From Cydia pomonella (taxonomy: Eukaryota; Arthropoda; Insecta; Lepidoptera; Tortricidae): 64,000 nucleotides of DNA. Under the pieces are notes generated by a model. The model was not told the DNA's origin, searched no databases, and saw only the letters and a list, made by a program, of their open reading frames with translations. This document shows positions 10,757 to 21,565 of this stretch, one piece after another. The stretch is from contig NC_084705.1 of NCBI RefSeq assembly GCF_033807575.1, positions 10,038,019-10,102,018 on the forward strand, given 5' to 3'. Within the stretch, counting starts at the first letter, position 1, and each line of letters opens with the position of its first letter. Both the position numbers and the translations under genes were made by a program.

Positions 10757-11050
10757 GATTTTCAACACACTTGCTCAAAACGGCGTTTTTATTTTATTCC
10801 ACCGATTTTTGGCTCATAATCCTAGATATTAAACACGCGTGCTTTTTCAGTATAATATAACACTTGTGCTTTTTCATTATATTATCCGACTAAGTTAAGG
10901 ACTGTTAACTGATTACTAATAATATGCATGGAAACGGAGCTTTCTTAATTTGGTCGAGTAATAAAATTGTTTTAACCAACTATTAGGTTTCAAATGTTAG
11001 TTCAAAGAGGTTTTATCACACCAAGCATAATTTATAGATTAAGTTATCTC
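10757..11050. repeat. Dispersed repeat E, copy 1
   Basis: Shares TTTTCAACACACTTGCTC, ATAATCCTAGATATTAAACA plus CGCGTGCTTTTT, and a tail with TATAATTTATAGATTA with 33890-34130, in the same order and orientation. Noncoding. Confidence 0.65.
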
Positions 11051-11054
11051 GTAG

Positions 11055-11760
11055 ATATATATTTATTTACAATAATAATATACATAATGAATGTATACAG
11101 ATGATTACTATAACTAGCTTATATCTAAAATAGGCCCTTGAGGCATTGTACGAAGGATGCTGGCGGTATTTCCTCGTTGTATCGCAATACTGATACGTTG
11201 TGCGAGGAAGCCGCCAGCTCTTCGGTCACCAGTTACGTCAACCAGACGTTTCGCGATTTCTCCAAAAAACTTGTGCGCGCTGGGACCCCATGGACCTAGA
11301 GTTTCAACGCCAAATGGTATAAAATGGTACTCTTTACCGAGGCTCTTATATATTTATTATGTTTCTAAATTTCGGCGCTTTCCACCGCTGCGCCCGCTTT
11401 TACATTAGTCCGTTGGAGGTGGGACGGTGCCAGTGTGTCTACCCAGGTAGCATCCCACACTAACATCCGTCCCAAGCTCCAAGGAACCAAGGACACCCCA
11501 TCAGGGCTCTTGCCATCATCCCTGATAATGCCAGTCGGCTCAAGAAGAGCAGGCACATTGATGGTGGCAAGAGATCGACGGATTATGTCATTAAGCGATG
11601 CATGTCTTGAAAAACGACCTGCACTTTTTTGACAAGATAATCTATGGTGTCCCAGTCGGTCCACGTCCGTGCCACAAGAGCATATATGTGGCGCAAGTTA
11701 GTCGCAATGAGAATGTGTCCCATTAGGTGGTTACTCGAGACAGCATCATTTGTTACCTTC
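11055..11760 (-). pseudogene. C-terminal end of an invertebrate retroelement reading frame
   Basis: On the minus strand an open stretch contains a cysteine-histidine cluster (HICSCGTDVD, GHHRLSCQKSAGRFSRH) followed by EPTGIIRDDGKSPDGVSLVP and LVWDATWVDTLAPSHL. After one frameshift near 11360 it continues FIPFGVETLGPWGPSAHKFF, AKRLVDVTGDRRAGGFLAQR and RGNTASILRTMPQG. I recognise these blocks as a widespread protein family that follows reverse transcriptases in many invertebrate genomes. Its exact function is unknown to me. The 3' end reads TTATTGTAAATAAATATATA, a LINE-like tail. 5'-truncated and frameshifted. Confidence 0.6.
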
Positions 11761-12026
11761 TATTAAGTACACTTGGTATGTATTTATGAACAAACGCTTT
11801 ATTGTACACAATACAGGTTAAAATTACAACCATAACAGAATAAATCAGTTACATACATGGTTTAAGCAAAAATTTATCGCTATAAGCTACCTATTACCTA
11901 CTTATATTGCTTAAAATTTTCCCATCCCTTCAGTTGGTAAGTGACGTCTACTCAATATCAAAATTCATGAATCATTTTTTGAATTCGAATTAAAAGCGAG
12001 TGGTATTTCATTTTATCATTCGTGAC

Positions 12027-12142
12027 GACCGGTCTGGCCTAGTCGGTAGTGACCCAGCCTATGGAGCCATCGACTGGGTTTGAATACCGGTAAGAGCAAA
12101 TATTTGTGTGATGAGCACAGATATTTGTTCCTGAGTCACACG
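12027..12142 (+). repeat. tRNA-derived SINE, degenerate copy S1
   Basis: Starts GACCGGTCTGGCCTAGTCGG (A-box region) and carries GGGTTTGAATACC (a decayed B box), then TTTGTGTGATGAGCACAG and TTTGTTCCTGAGTCA. The same SINE is present at 15813, 53912 and 55231. The B box is mutated, so this copy is unlikely to be transcribed. Confidence 0.75.
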
Positions 12143-12560
12143 TTTAAATTCGAGTCTCACCGAATATTTTGTTTCGGTCTCGGCCGGTTTCTGTCAAAAA
12201 AATCATGTTTCGACCGTAGTTTCGGTATCGGCCAAAAAAGGGCCTAACCCTTCGGCCGGGCCGAAACATACGAAATGGTACTTCTTACTATGAAACTAAA
12301 CTATGAGACAAAGACCAAACGTTGGGAAACAAGTAGGACAACAATATTAATATACAGATTTATGTACTTACACACAAAATTAATTATTTTATTGGAAACA
12401 TAACTCCCCTAATGAAGGTGCCACTTAACGGTCGAAGCAGTATTACTATGTATATAAAAGCGTTCTTATAATAACAATCTAATTATTTCTGTGTAAGTTT
12501 CAGTATCGGTTTCGGCCAAAACTAGAGCCAAAGCCGAACCTACGGTTTTCACAAAATCAA
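12143..12560. repeat. Repeat with TTTCGGTATCGGCC motifs
   Basis: TTTCGGTCTCGGCCGG, TTTCGGTATCGGCCAAAA, its partial complement TTCGGCCGGGCCGAAAC and, near 12500, TTTCGGTTTCGGCC again. The motif spacing is irregular and no ORF is present. Probably a decayed dispersed element; the boundaries are uncertain. Confidence 0.4.
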
Positions 12561-13374
12561 CTTCACGCCGAATACAGTCTGATTCAAATTAAGCTTTTCG
12601 TAGTTTTATTGCCTATGGTACCTATTATTGTCCATTCTCACATAATCAAGTATCGATAGCCAATAAAATATATTTTTATTAACTTAATTTACACCTGAAA
12701 AAACTACATTCTGTCAGAAAATTCTGATAAGTTATTATCGAAAAATTACGCTAAACCTAAAGAATTTACTTTTTAACTAACGATCAATTTGAAATAACCA
12801 CCAATGTGTTTGCGTGATAGGTACAACAAACAAAAATGTTACTACTTCATGAACAACATCAAAAATCTGTATCTAATGCCAATGGATACAGTGCAAATGA
12901 TGAAAATAAGACCATACTTTCAGTCCCAATATTATTTGTTAGAAATAAAATTACCTCAAGCGTAGGGGTGCTATGTTTTAGTTAATTTGTGTCAAGTTAA
13001 ATAGTACCTTAAGGCAGGAAAGGGTCGCGGCTTATAGAAAGGGAGTTTTTCTCCCTTCAAAGAGCAATTGGGAGGTGTTAATGGACCGGTATTAGAACCA
13101 TGCTTATGAGTTTCATTAGTACTGAAGCCGCGAGCGATTCATGTTAGAACGTGCCTTTATTAAAAGCGACGTGATTGTTTTGAAATTACTCAATAAAGGG
13201 AAGGTGTGCCGTGTGTCTTACTTATTTTACTGAAAATGTTATACTGTGTTTATTGCTATTAATAACATTCTTAATAACATCTGGTTTTCAATAAAAAATA
13301 TTAAACCCTAAAGATAAAACTTAAACCGATAAGCTATTGTTTATTCCATTCATGGTTTTCGTTTGACGTTACAG
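12561..13374. other. Intronic sequence, no feature seen
   Basis: AT-rich noncoding sequence leading to a splice acceptor at 13374 (TTCGTTTGACGTTACAG). No repeat family was recognised. Confidence 0.4.
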
Positions 13375-13456
13375 ATCCAACAGCTTTTAGGCTTAGTTCC
13401 TCAATGATGAGTTTCAAAAACTTATTTCTTCGGTTCTATCTGAGACCGGTTTGCTG
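13375..13456 (+). CDS. Exon 2: start codon and presequence-like N-terminus of the 118-residue protein
   Basis: Acceptor TTACAG at 13374 and donor GCTG|GTAAGT at 13456 bound an 82-nt exon. After a 29-nt leader, two adjacent ATGs (13404 and 13407) open MMSFKNLFLRFYLRPVC, and the exon ends in phase 2. The peptide holds Lys and Arg but no Asp or Glu, and it is rich in Leu and Phe, as in a mitochondrial targeting sequence. I chose this start because no ATG precedes it in the exon and because the frame joins the next exon at 54934. The protein is unrecognised. The intron behind it would be about 41 kb, so the link is inference from phase and open reading. Confidence 0.45.
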
Positions 13457-13675
13457 GTAAGTATATATAATGAATGCGTTCCAGCAGTCGTTCTACATGA
13501 CATCATCGGTTTCTATGTGTTGGATCTATATGTAAGCTCATCATGGTCAGGACCCATGAAAAGTAAAACGGTTAAAATTTGCTCTAATTGTGAATTTATT
13601 TTATCGCTACAAAAAATACAATTAAATAAGAACTTTAAGCCCCTTAATAAGTAATCTCATACTAGTATGGGGCCA

Positions 13676-14925
13676 TGTTCTAATAAAGATAAGGTAAAGA
13701 TAGTTTATTATTCAAGTAGGCTTATTAAAATGTGCTTATGAACGTCAAATAAAGCTACACCTTATAATTAACATGCATTGAATAAGAAAAAAAAGACAAT
13801 TTAGATTACTATAGTAATCATTCAATTACATACAGTAGCTACTTTTCTTTAATGAAATTTGATAAAATATATATATGTCGTATCAAACCATACAAATATA
13901 CGTAGCTCTTTCCGAAAACATATCGAATTCTTACAAAAGGAAAAGAAAAATAAAATTAATAAAGAAATGTGAATATACATTATATAAATCTGACAGATTG
14001 CTATACTTAAAAAAAAAATTTGATGTACTTTCTTACTTCTAAGCTGTGTCACCTATACAATGATTTTACACATAATAACTACAATGATTTTAATTGCTAC
14101 TTGTTTTTACAGTTTCTGGCTTGGACCATGCATGTTCGTCTGGTAAGTAGTCCTCGACTCAGTAATAAGCCTTCAATATCAATGACTTTTTTAAGTAATT
14201 CTTAGGAGCTAGCAAGGGTAATCTTAAAGCATCGTCAGGTAACTTGTTATAAAAATGAATGCATTGTCCAACGAATGACTTTTGTACTTTGCGGACGCGA
14301 AACTTTCTGATAGAAAGCTTATTTTTATTTCTAGTGTTATAGTTATGGACATCTAAATTCTTAGTGAAGGAGTCTAGATTCTTAACAACATAAATATTAC
14401 TATCATAGATGTATTGGGAAGCTACAGTTAAAATATTAATTTCTTTGAAAAGTTCTCTTAATGATTCACGTGCTCTTAAGTTATACGAGTATATAGAACG
14501 AATGGCTCTCTTTTGTAAGAAAAATATAGTCTGTATGTCAGCTGCTTTGCCCCAAACCAGAATACCATATGACATTACACTATGAAAATAATTATAAGAG
14601 ACAAGGCGAGCTGTCTCAACATTGGTCAATTGCCTGATTCTCTTCTCCGAACAGCGTAAGCGGCTGAACTTAATTTGTTTGCTAGCGTTCTTATATGAGG
14701 ACTCCATTGTAGATTTTTGTCCAATGTTAAACCAAGAAACAGTGCTTTATCTACCATCTCTAAGCATTCATTATTCAAAAGTATCTTAGTCTCGACTGGT
14801 TTAACATTCGGCAAAGAAAATCGTATACATTTGGTTTTCTTACCATTAAGAAGCAAATTGTTAATAGTAAACCAGTTAAGTACATCATCGAGTGTATATA
14901 AACCAAAATAGAACCTTGAAATAGA
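13676..14925 (-). pseudogene. Jockey-like LINE: reverse transcriptase C-terminus and 3' UTR
   Basis: The minus strand encodes the end of a LINE ORF2 in two frames. From about 14925 it reads WFTINNLLLNGKKTK and FLGLTLDKNLQWSPHI; then, after a frameshift near 14640-14660, ETARLVSYNYFHSVMSYGIL, FLQKRAIRSIY, HNYNTRNKNKL and HFYNKLPDDALR, stopping at 14159. These are the thumb and tail regions of jockey-clade reverse transcriptases. The 3' UTR runs on to 13676 and ends in an imperfect ATCTTT-type tail. It is the same family as the copy at 35683 but lacks about 120 bp of that copy's 3' UTR. 5'-truncated and frameshifted, so dead. Confidence 0.85.
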
Positions 14926-15812
14926 AAAAAATTTATATGTGTATTAACTTACAACGAAATTTCTGAAGTAATGAAATACCAAACTATTCAAATGACCGTT
15001 TAGCAAACTTAGTTTCACTAGTTTTTGACCGCTGAAACTAAAAAAAATAGAGATTTGATTGCCAGCCATTTAGTTTAGAACTAGCTTTATGACTTTTATT
15101 TATTATTCCGTAATACCGAAAAAAATGAGTGCGAGGGAAGTTGGTTTTCGGTGCGCTCGTGTAATTTATGTATGACGGCGCAAATGCCAATTTATTGCTG
15201 AGTAATGGCGCCGTTTGGAGATCTGCAAATGGGCTAGTCGAGCAAGAAGAGAAATGGATCTAAACGTGCGCTGCTAAATGTATTTATAATTTATCGAACG
15301 TGTTAAAAATACAAATTTTTATGTTCAAAAATAAATCTAACAACTGTAACATTTCAGATTAAAAGGAATTTGATAGCATCAACATATGGGCGATAACGAA
15401 TGGGGCGGGATAGGGAATGGGAAGTTGAAAATCCGGAGGCCCATGACGAATTCGCGTTATGCCTTATGCGTTATTATTTGAAACTCGTTTTAAGAACCGT
15501 TATATGTAGATAGACAGAAGTTAACTGAGAATGTATTTTGATATTGTCACTATTACAAAAAAAAACACGTATAACCTCACCAGCTCACAGCTAGACCATG
15601 AAAAGTCTGCAACGATTTTGATAGCACACGCAGTACCTACAGTGTTATTTTAAACGTTAAACTTCTGTGAAATTATGATGTATAAATAACACTTGCAATG
15701 CGTGTGCTAAAATCACTGCATCAAATCAAATCAATCTGCAATCAAAATCGCTGCAGACTTATCTTGGTCTAGCTCCTTAAGCCGATTTTTCGGCTTTCAG
15801 TTCTATAAAGAC
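14926..15812. other. Intronic sequence, no feature seen
   Basis: AT-rich noncoding sequence. A small hairpin AAGCCGATTTTTCGGCTT lies just before the SINE at 15813. Confidence 0.4.
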
Positions 15813-16100
15813 GACTGGTTTGGCCTTGTGGTTCACTACCCACAAGGCCAAAGAAGTCGTCATTAACCCTGCCTGCCTGCCTATGAAGCCGATGGTCCCG
15901 GGTTCGAATCCTGGTAAGGGCTTTTATTTGTGTGATGAACACAGATATTTGTTCCTGATTCATGGGCGTTTGTTTTCTATGTATATAAGTATGTATTTAT
16001 CTAAATACATATTTATATCGTCGCCTGATACCCAACGTACAAGCTTTGCTTAGTCTAAACTAAGCCCTAAGGCTAGATCGATCTAAGTAAGATTGTCACC
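15813..16100 (+). repeat. tRNA-derived SINE, copy S2, with inverted duplication in its head
   Basis: Has the SINE body: GAAGCCGATGGTCCCGGG, an intact B box GGTTCGAATCC, TTTGTGTGATGAACACAG and TTTGTTCCTGATTCATGG. Its first 20 or so bases (GACTGGTTTGGCCTTGTGG) are followed at once by their near complement (CCACAAGGCCAAAGAAGTC). This splits the A-box region from the rest. Confidence 0.8.
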
Positions 16101-16261
16101 AAATATTTATATTTTGTATTATGTATTAATATATATATATTTTTTTTTTAGAAAATATCCATATAATCAAAGTGTATAAAGACATATCACATCATTATCA
16201 CGTCGGTATATCGCACATCATGGCGCATGGGTCGTGCTCAGCATCGTTCCAGTTTCGAAGT

Positions 16262-16510
16262 CACCTAGAAACCCTTATAGTGTTGCCATGTCTGTCCGAC
16301 CGCGGCTTTGCTCCGTGATCCTTAGTGCTAAAACGTGATCGTTAGTACTTGGTAGCTCACATTCAAAATTATATATATATATATATATATTATTTTTGCT
16401 TTGGCCCAATAGTGTGGGGTATCGGATAGGTCTTTCAAACGAATAAGGTCTCCAAAAACCATTGTTTGATAAAGTTAATATTTTCGGAAATAACCGCTCC
16501 AAAAGAAAAA
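16262..16510 (+). repeat. GGGTTCCG element type A, 5' fragment
   Basis: Matches the left half of the A elements: AACCCTTATAGTGTTGCCATG, GGCTTTGCTCCGTGATC, TAGTGTGGGGTATCGG and AATAACCGCTCCAAAAGAAA. An (AT)n tract at 16370-16391 lies within. The right half of such an element appears in reverse orientation at 18920-19330. Confidence 0.65.
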
Positions 16511-17068
16511 AGTATGTGCTCTAGACGACATTCTGCGCAACCGGATCTCAGGAACCGTCGCGCTACGCGAGTAGGATTGCCACTCAATTGAAATCGGTAA
16601 ACACAAACAAGAAAATCATTATGACTAAAATTTATTCGTTTGCGAGGTCGCAGATTACAGTTTGTATTTATACTAAGGATCGTTTGAATGAAGAAGCAAT
16701 TTATCCGCTAAAATGAAGTTTCAAAATTTAATAGCCCGCCCCCGGTAACTTACAGGATTCGGCCTTTTGATCCAGTGGTCGCTTACAAATTGCTTTTTCT
16801 CAAATTTCGCTTCGTTTCCCTTGGACTAAACAGTCATCAAATAATAGATATTACGGATGTTTCTATTTGTATGGTTTTCCTGTGATTCTCATATTAAATA
16901 TATATGAACCATATTTTTTCTAAAATAAATGCATTTTTTAATCAAAATAATCAAGTGCATGTTAGAACATGCATAATGGATATGGTACCTTCATATAGTA
17001 AGAAAGCAACAAACCAAAACCTGCGGATCTTCGCTGTATTTCAATCATTTTTGTTAAAAAATGGACCC
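16511..17068. other. Spacer, no feature seen
   Basis: Noncoding sequence between the A-element fragment and the long-TIR element. No gene or shared repeat was noticed. Confidence 0.35.
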
Positions 17069-17920
17069 ATGTCTTGGTCCCATAGATCTAAAAAAGTAAG
17101 GATAACCCCATGCAAACAATTGCGATCGAGAAGTCTCGTTAAGCAAAACACAGCGCCATCTGTGTAAACTACGTAGCCGATGTTCAGAGCAAAGATACAA
17201 TCAAGTCTCTTTGGCCAGAGATATACGCGAAAGTAGACTGCACTCCCTTTTGACCTATATATTACTTCGTAAGGACTGGCCTTACGAGCACTACGAATGG
17301 GGCCAATTCATGGGTGTCAAAATCGTATTTAGTTGTGTTGCCTAATTGTATTGTGAAATTGTATTAAAACTATTTCAGAAAAATCTAATACACTAATGAG
17401 ATTTCATATCATCGGTAACTCATATCAAATTACATTAATTTCTTGCTTAAAACAAATTTTAAATGATAATTTTGTTCCATATTGACCTTGCACGGTGTGA
17501 TGTGAGACGCAGTACACAGACACATATTAAAGTAGACTGCACTGTCGCCTCCAAAAATCGTGCCGAGCGAGATAGTTCGAGGAAGACCTCCGCTATTACC
17601 ATATTTATTAAAATAAATGTCATTTTTATTGGTTAGGGAGGTTAGGCTAATTTATTGACTCACTTTCACAGAATAGTCCTTGTAAATGTTGACATTTAGT
17701 GAAAATCAAGCTTCTTTAGTTATGAAGTATTTTGTATGTAATTAAAAAATAATTTATTTATCTAACAAATTTGAATATGTTGTAACTTATTCCTACTTAA
17801 TATTCTTAAGTGAAGTTAATAAATAAATAAATAATTGATTTCAGACCAAGTTGATCCATAGCTTGTTAGTTACAGAGTATCTTAATAACTACCTATGTTA
17901 GTTGAACAATAGAAAAAAAA

Positions 17921-17924
<4 letters not shown>

Positions 17925-17992
<68 letters not shown>
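17925..17992. repeat. (AT)34 microsatellite
   Basis: An uninterrupted AT dinucleotide tract of 68 nt. Confidence 0.95.
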
Positions 17993-17994
<2 letters not shown>

Positions 17995-18467
17995 CACTAC
18001 TTATACTGTGTTAATATGATATAAATATGTATTAACCTTAGTATTATAAGTTAATCATATAATTTAGATTAAGGTACTAACGTTGAAAATGAGTGCCTCA
18101 TTTCGCCGTTAAACGTAAGTTTGGCGAACCTAACACAAGTTTAAAATGTACCATACTATTTGTGATAATAAATAAATCAAAAAAAAAAACGCGATATAAT
18201 AATATGATATCAATTGACAGGGGCAAGCAAGGTTAAGAATCTACTCTACTTGGCCCCGCCAATCACCGCTTCAACCCAGTAGCGAGTGAGAGGAGAGTCG
18301 AGGCGCTCCACCAACGCCCTCAGAAGGTCGTAATGAACTAGTACGGCAAAATTTATAATAATGATATTTATATTAATAAAAATAGTAGCATGAGTTGACA
18401 GCTGTGGCAACAATGATAACATTTTGTCAATTGTCACTTCATCGTCACGCTAAAGAAAAGGGACTAA

Positions 18468-18695
18468 AGCGCCAATTACATCCACACTTCCCGATAACGG
18501 GCCCGAAATCAGTCCCGATTTCGGACCTGATAATCGTTTTCTGTTTTACGGAATATCAGCACATCGTTAACGATATTTGAAATGTAAACAATACTTTGTC
18601 TCTAATTGCGAAAAATGTTCATTGTTAGATATTTTTGTCTATGCATAAATCGAGTCTGATATCAGGCCTGATAAAGTGTGGATGTAATTGGCACT
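18468..18695. mobile_element. MITE with TAA target duplication
   Basis: 228 bp bounded by inverted ends AGCGCCAATTACATCCACAC and its complement (AGTGCC at the right end), flanked on both sides by TAA (18465-18467 and 18696-18698). A 3-bp TWA duplication is typical of PIF/Harbinger elements, so it may be a derivative of that group. No coding content. Confidence 0.7.
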
Positions 18696-18919
18696 TAAGG
18701 TCTCCCTCGGGCCATTATTCTAGACACGTTTTTTGGAAGCGAGAGTGCAGTCTACTTTCGCGTATATCTCTGGCCAAAGAGACTTGATTGTATCTTTGCT
18801 CTGAACATCGGCTACGTAGTTTACACAGATGGCGCTGTGTTTTGCTTAACGAGACTTTTCGATCGCAATTGTTTGCATGGGCTTATCCTTACTTTTTTAG
18901 ATCTATGGGACCAAGACAT

Positions 18920-19330
18920 TGTCGGGCCACTCTCAGTGTAGAGTTCCGTATTTACCCTTCTGTTATTATAGGCTGACGGGGTCTATTAGTAAGTAGTGTG
19001 TATATTGCAAGCAAAAGGGTATACCTACGCAGCACTTTGTACGTCTTTTTACTATAAAGGGGAGTTTTTTTGCGATAACTCAAAAACGGCTTAATTCATG
19101 TTCGGTATAGTTTTCGTTGAAAATATTCATCCAGCTTTTCTTTCACGATTTTTTTTTTCATATTTTTCAGGCGGTTTTCTGTGTTTTTAGTTCAATAGTT
19201 AGAGGGGGAGGGGGACGCAATTTTTATCTTTCGGAGCAATTATTTCAGAAAACATACACTTTAAAAAATGGTTGTCGGAAACCCTTATTCGTTTTACAAG
19301 ACCAATCCAAAAAACCTACACCATAAGTTT
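18920..19330 (-). repeat. GGGTTCCG element type A, reversed fragment
   Basis: Starts TGTCGGGCCACTCTCAGTG and runs through GCGATAACTCAAAAACGGC, AGTTAGAGGGGGAGGGGGAC and a decayed ACCCTTATTCG region. This corresponds to the right-hand part of A in reverse. It is diverged and lacks the GGGTTCCG end. Confidence 0.6.
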
Positions 19331-20792
19331 AAATTGTACATATAAAAGCGTGATATTTATTCGAGGAAAGACTATTATGAATATACATTGTACAATCAAA
19401 GCGATAAAATTATAAACGAGATAGAGAAGTTTCCATTTGACACCAGATACCGTGGGAAAGTTATTATCAGGTTTTTATGACTCCAGTTTACTATTTCAAT
19501 ATCACCCGTGCTATAATAATATAGTAGACCCGAAAAACACTAGTAAATGGTAGCGCTGTTTTTACTTCACTACATTGTAATAAGGTTACAAAAAGGGTAA
19601 GTTTTTTTTAAATATATTTATATAAAGAGAAGTTACACCAGTCATGGTTACTTATCTGCCAAACTGCATAGCAGTTTGTTGGCAGAAAACTTATTCTACC
19701 GTCCACCATTGTTAAGTAAGTTATTGGTTAGGTACTTAATTTATAGCTATATTTATAGTGCGAGTGCGATTTCAAACAAACAGTTATGTAACAGCTTTAG
19801 ATAGGCAGATTTTAGATAAACTTAAGCTAACAATAATCATTAGTTGCAATAACAAACTAATTAGATTTGTTTACCTATTTAGTCAGTCTGTTACTGTTGT
19901 CATATGAACAGTAGGTATAGGTGCTCGATTTCATTTCAACCAGACACTAGGAAACAACAAACATACGGAGTAAAGCTTAATAAAGTGTGTAGGTAAAATA
20001 ATTAAGTCATCAGGGTGCAGCATTCCACTGCCTCCGAGTGTATTAATATACTACCTATACATCATTATTCATTTTACGGCAACACGTGCAAGTATTAAAT
20101 TCCTGTTACATAAATACATAAAGAAATCGGTTGGCTTTTTAATCATGTGACCTGTTTCAGTCTAAGCATGAATGCTTTTTTTAATCGTTTTTTATATACA
20201 ACCTTTGATACGTTTTGACAGGATCTTAACTGCTCTGCTAATTTATTTTGTTTTTATTATTTAATATAATATTAATATGTAAATGAGGAATGCTAATAAA
20301 TGGAGTACTAACAGCCACTGCCAGGTCCATGATTATTTAAATAATTACCAAATTTATATATTTTTTCAATCTATACCTTGCTAATACAAAATATCACTTA
20401 ATGTCTTAAGATTAAACATTAATCATTTCGCCCTTAAAAATACGTTCTTTAGTGATATAGGCAGTTGATGCCGTATAAATGTTACAACAATGGTCGAACA
20501 ATGGGTCGCATTTAATCTAACTTTCTTCTTCTCTTAGTCGGCAAACAAGGAGAATAGCCACACCCGCACGAGGAAAACATGATGGCCTTTAATTAATTAG
20601 TGGGCATTTTCTTATATTTTGTGACGCACTCAAACATTTACTAGATTATGTTTCTTATAGCATTCGAGATTACTTTTGCTAAACAAAGTGAGAAAGCTAC
20701 GACACGAACAATGTGTCTAGATGTTTATGAGCCTCCTAACCTAATTGTTAATCAGCTTCCTGAGTACGAATCCCCAAAAGAGTATTGATATC
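19331..20792. other. Intronic sequence, no feature seen
   Basis: AT-rich noncoding sequence. CTGCCAAACTGCATAGCAG followed by TTTGTTGGCAG near 19656 can form a small hairpin and resembles sequence near 26478. Nothing else is recognised. Confidence 0.4.
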
Positions 20793-21565
20793 TTTTTTAG
20801 GGTTCCGTACCAAAAAGGTACAAAAAGAACCCTTATGGTGCGACTCTATCCGTCCGTCTGTCAGTCACAACGCTAAATATCTTGAGAACCAATTAAGCTA
20901 CCAATGTGAAATTTGGAATACAACGCTAACCCTGACATATTGAAAGTATGTTTTTTTATTAGCTCAAATTTTACATTTCAATTTTTTTTTTCTTTTTTAT
21001 CCTAGTGACAAAAAGTTGATTACGGAAAGAAAATGTTAAAAAAAAACCATCCCCCCCCCCTTACCTCCGAAGTTTACCGAAGAAAAATATATGTTTTTTA
21101 CATAATAGTAACATTACTCTAAATTTTGCAGCAAAAATATAATCAGACCTCTATCTTGATAACTTGTTTAAAATGAATAAATAACTTTTCCGAATTCGGT
21201 TTGCAATTTAACCAACTTTACGTGTGTTACACCTGAAATTTCCATGAAATTACATAAAGGATACATTTTTCAAATAAAAGATCAATTTTTGAAATCAGAT
21301 CACAGGATAGAGAATTATTCTCAAAAACCAACATACGTATTACATAGCGCAAATTAGTTAGACAATTTGCCGATAGATGGCGCTGTACATAATTATAATT
21401 AGTATAAGTAATAATAATAATAATAAAATCTTTATTGTGCACTACTAAAGAAAAGCTCATATAAGTACTTCTGTTTAAAAGTCTTTCGCCTCTATATACG
21501 AGATAATTCAAAGTACAAAACCCTTGGTGCGCGAGTAAAACGAACTCGCACTTGACCGGCTTTTA
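20793..21565 (+). repeat. GGGTTCCG element type B, copy B1
   Basis: Begins with a T run and AGGGTTCCGTACCAAAAAGG, then GTGCGACTCTATCCGTCCG, and ends CTTGGTGCGCGAG ... CGCACTTGACCGGCTTTTA. It shares AATTTGGAATA and GCTAACCCTGACATA with the copies at 32665 (reversed) and 51155, and the block TTTGCCGATAGATGGCGCTG with 32665. A LINE-like tail sits inside at about 21404-21440. Confidence 0.7.
21404..21500 (-). repeat. Truncated LINE 3' end inside B1
   Basis: (ATA)n followed by AAATCTTTATTGTGCACTAC reads on the minus strand as GTGCACAATAAAGATTT plus a (TAT)n tail, as at LINE 3' ends. It is short, and the 5' boundary is not clear. Confidence 0.4.

Larger units (their letters stand above)
17069..18919. 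mobile_element. 1.85-kb element with 177-bp terminal inverted repeats
   Basis: Positions 17069-17245 and 18743-18919 are reverse complements over 177 bp with only two mismatches that I can find. The outer ends read ATGTCTTGGTCCCATAGATC. The inside holds an (AT)34 microsatellite, a nested MITE at 18468-18695 and no transposase-like frame. No clear target duplication flanks it, and the right side abuts reversed A-element sequence. It could be a non-autonomous DNA transposon with long TIRs or a recent inverted duplication. Confidence 0.7.
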
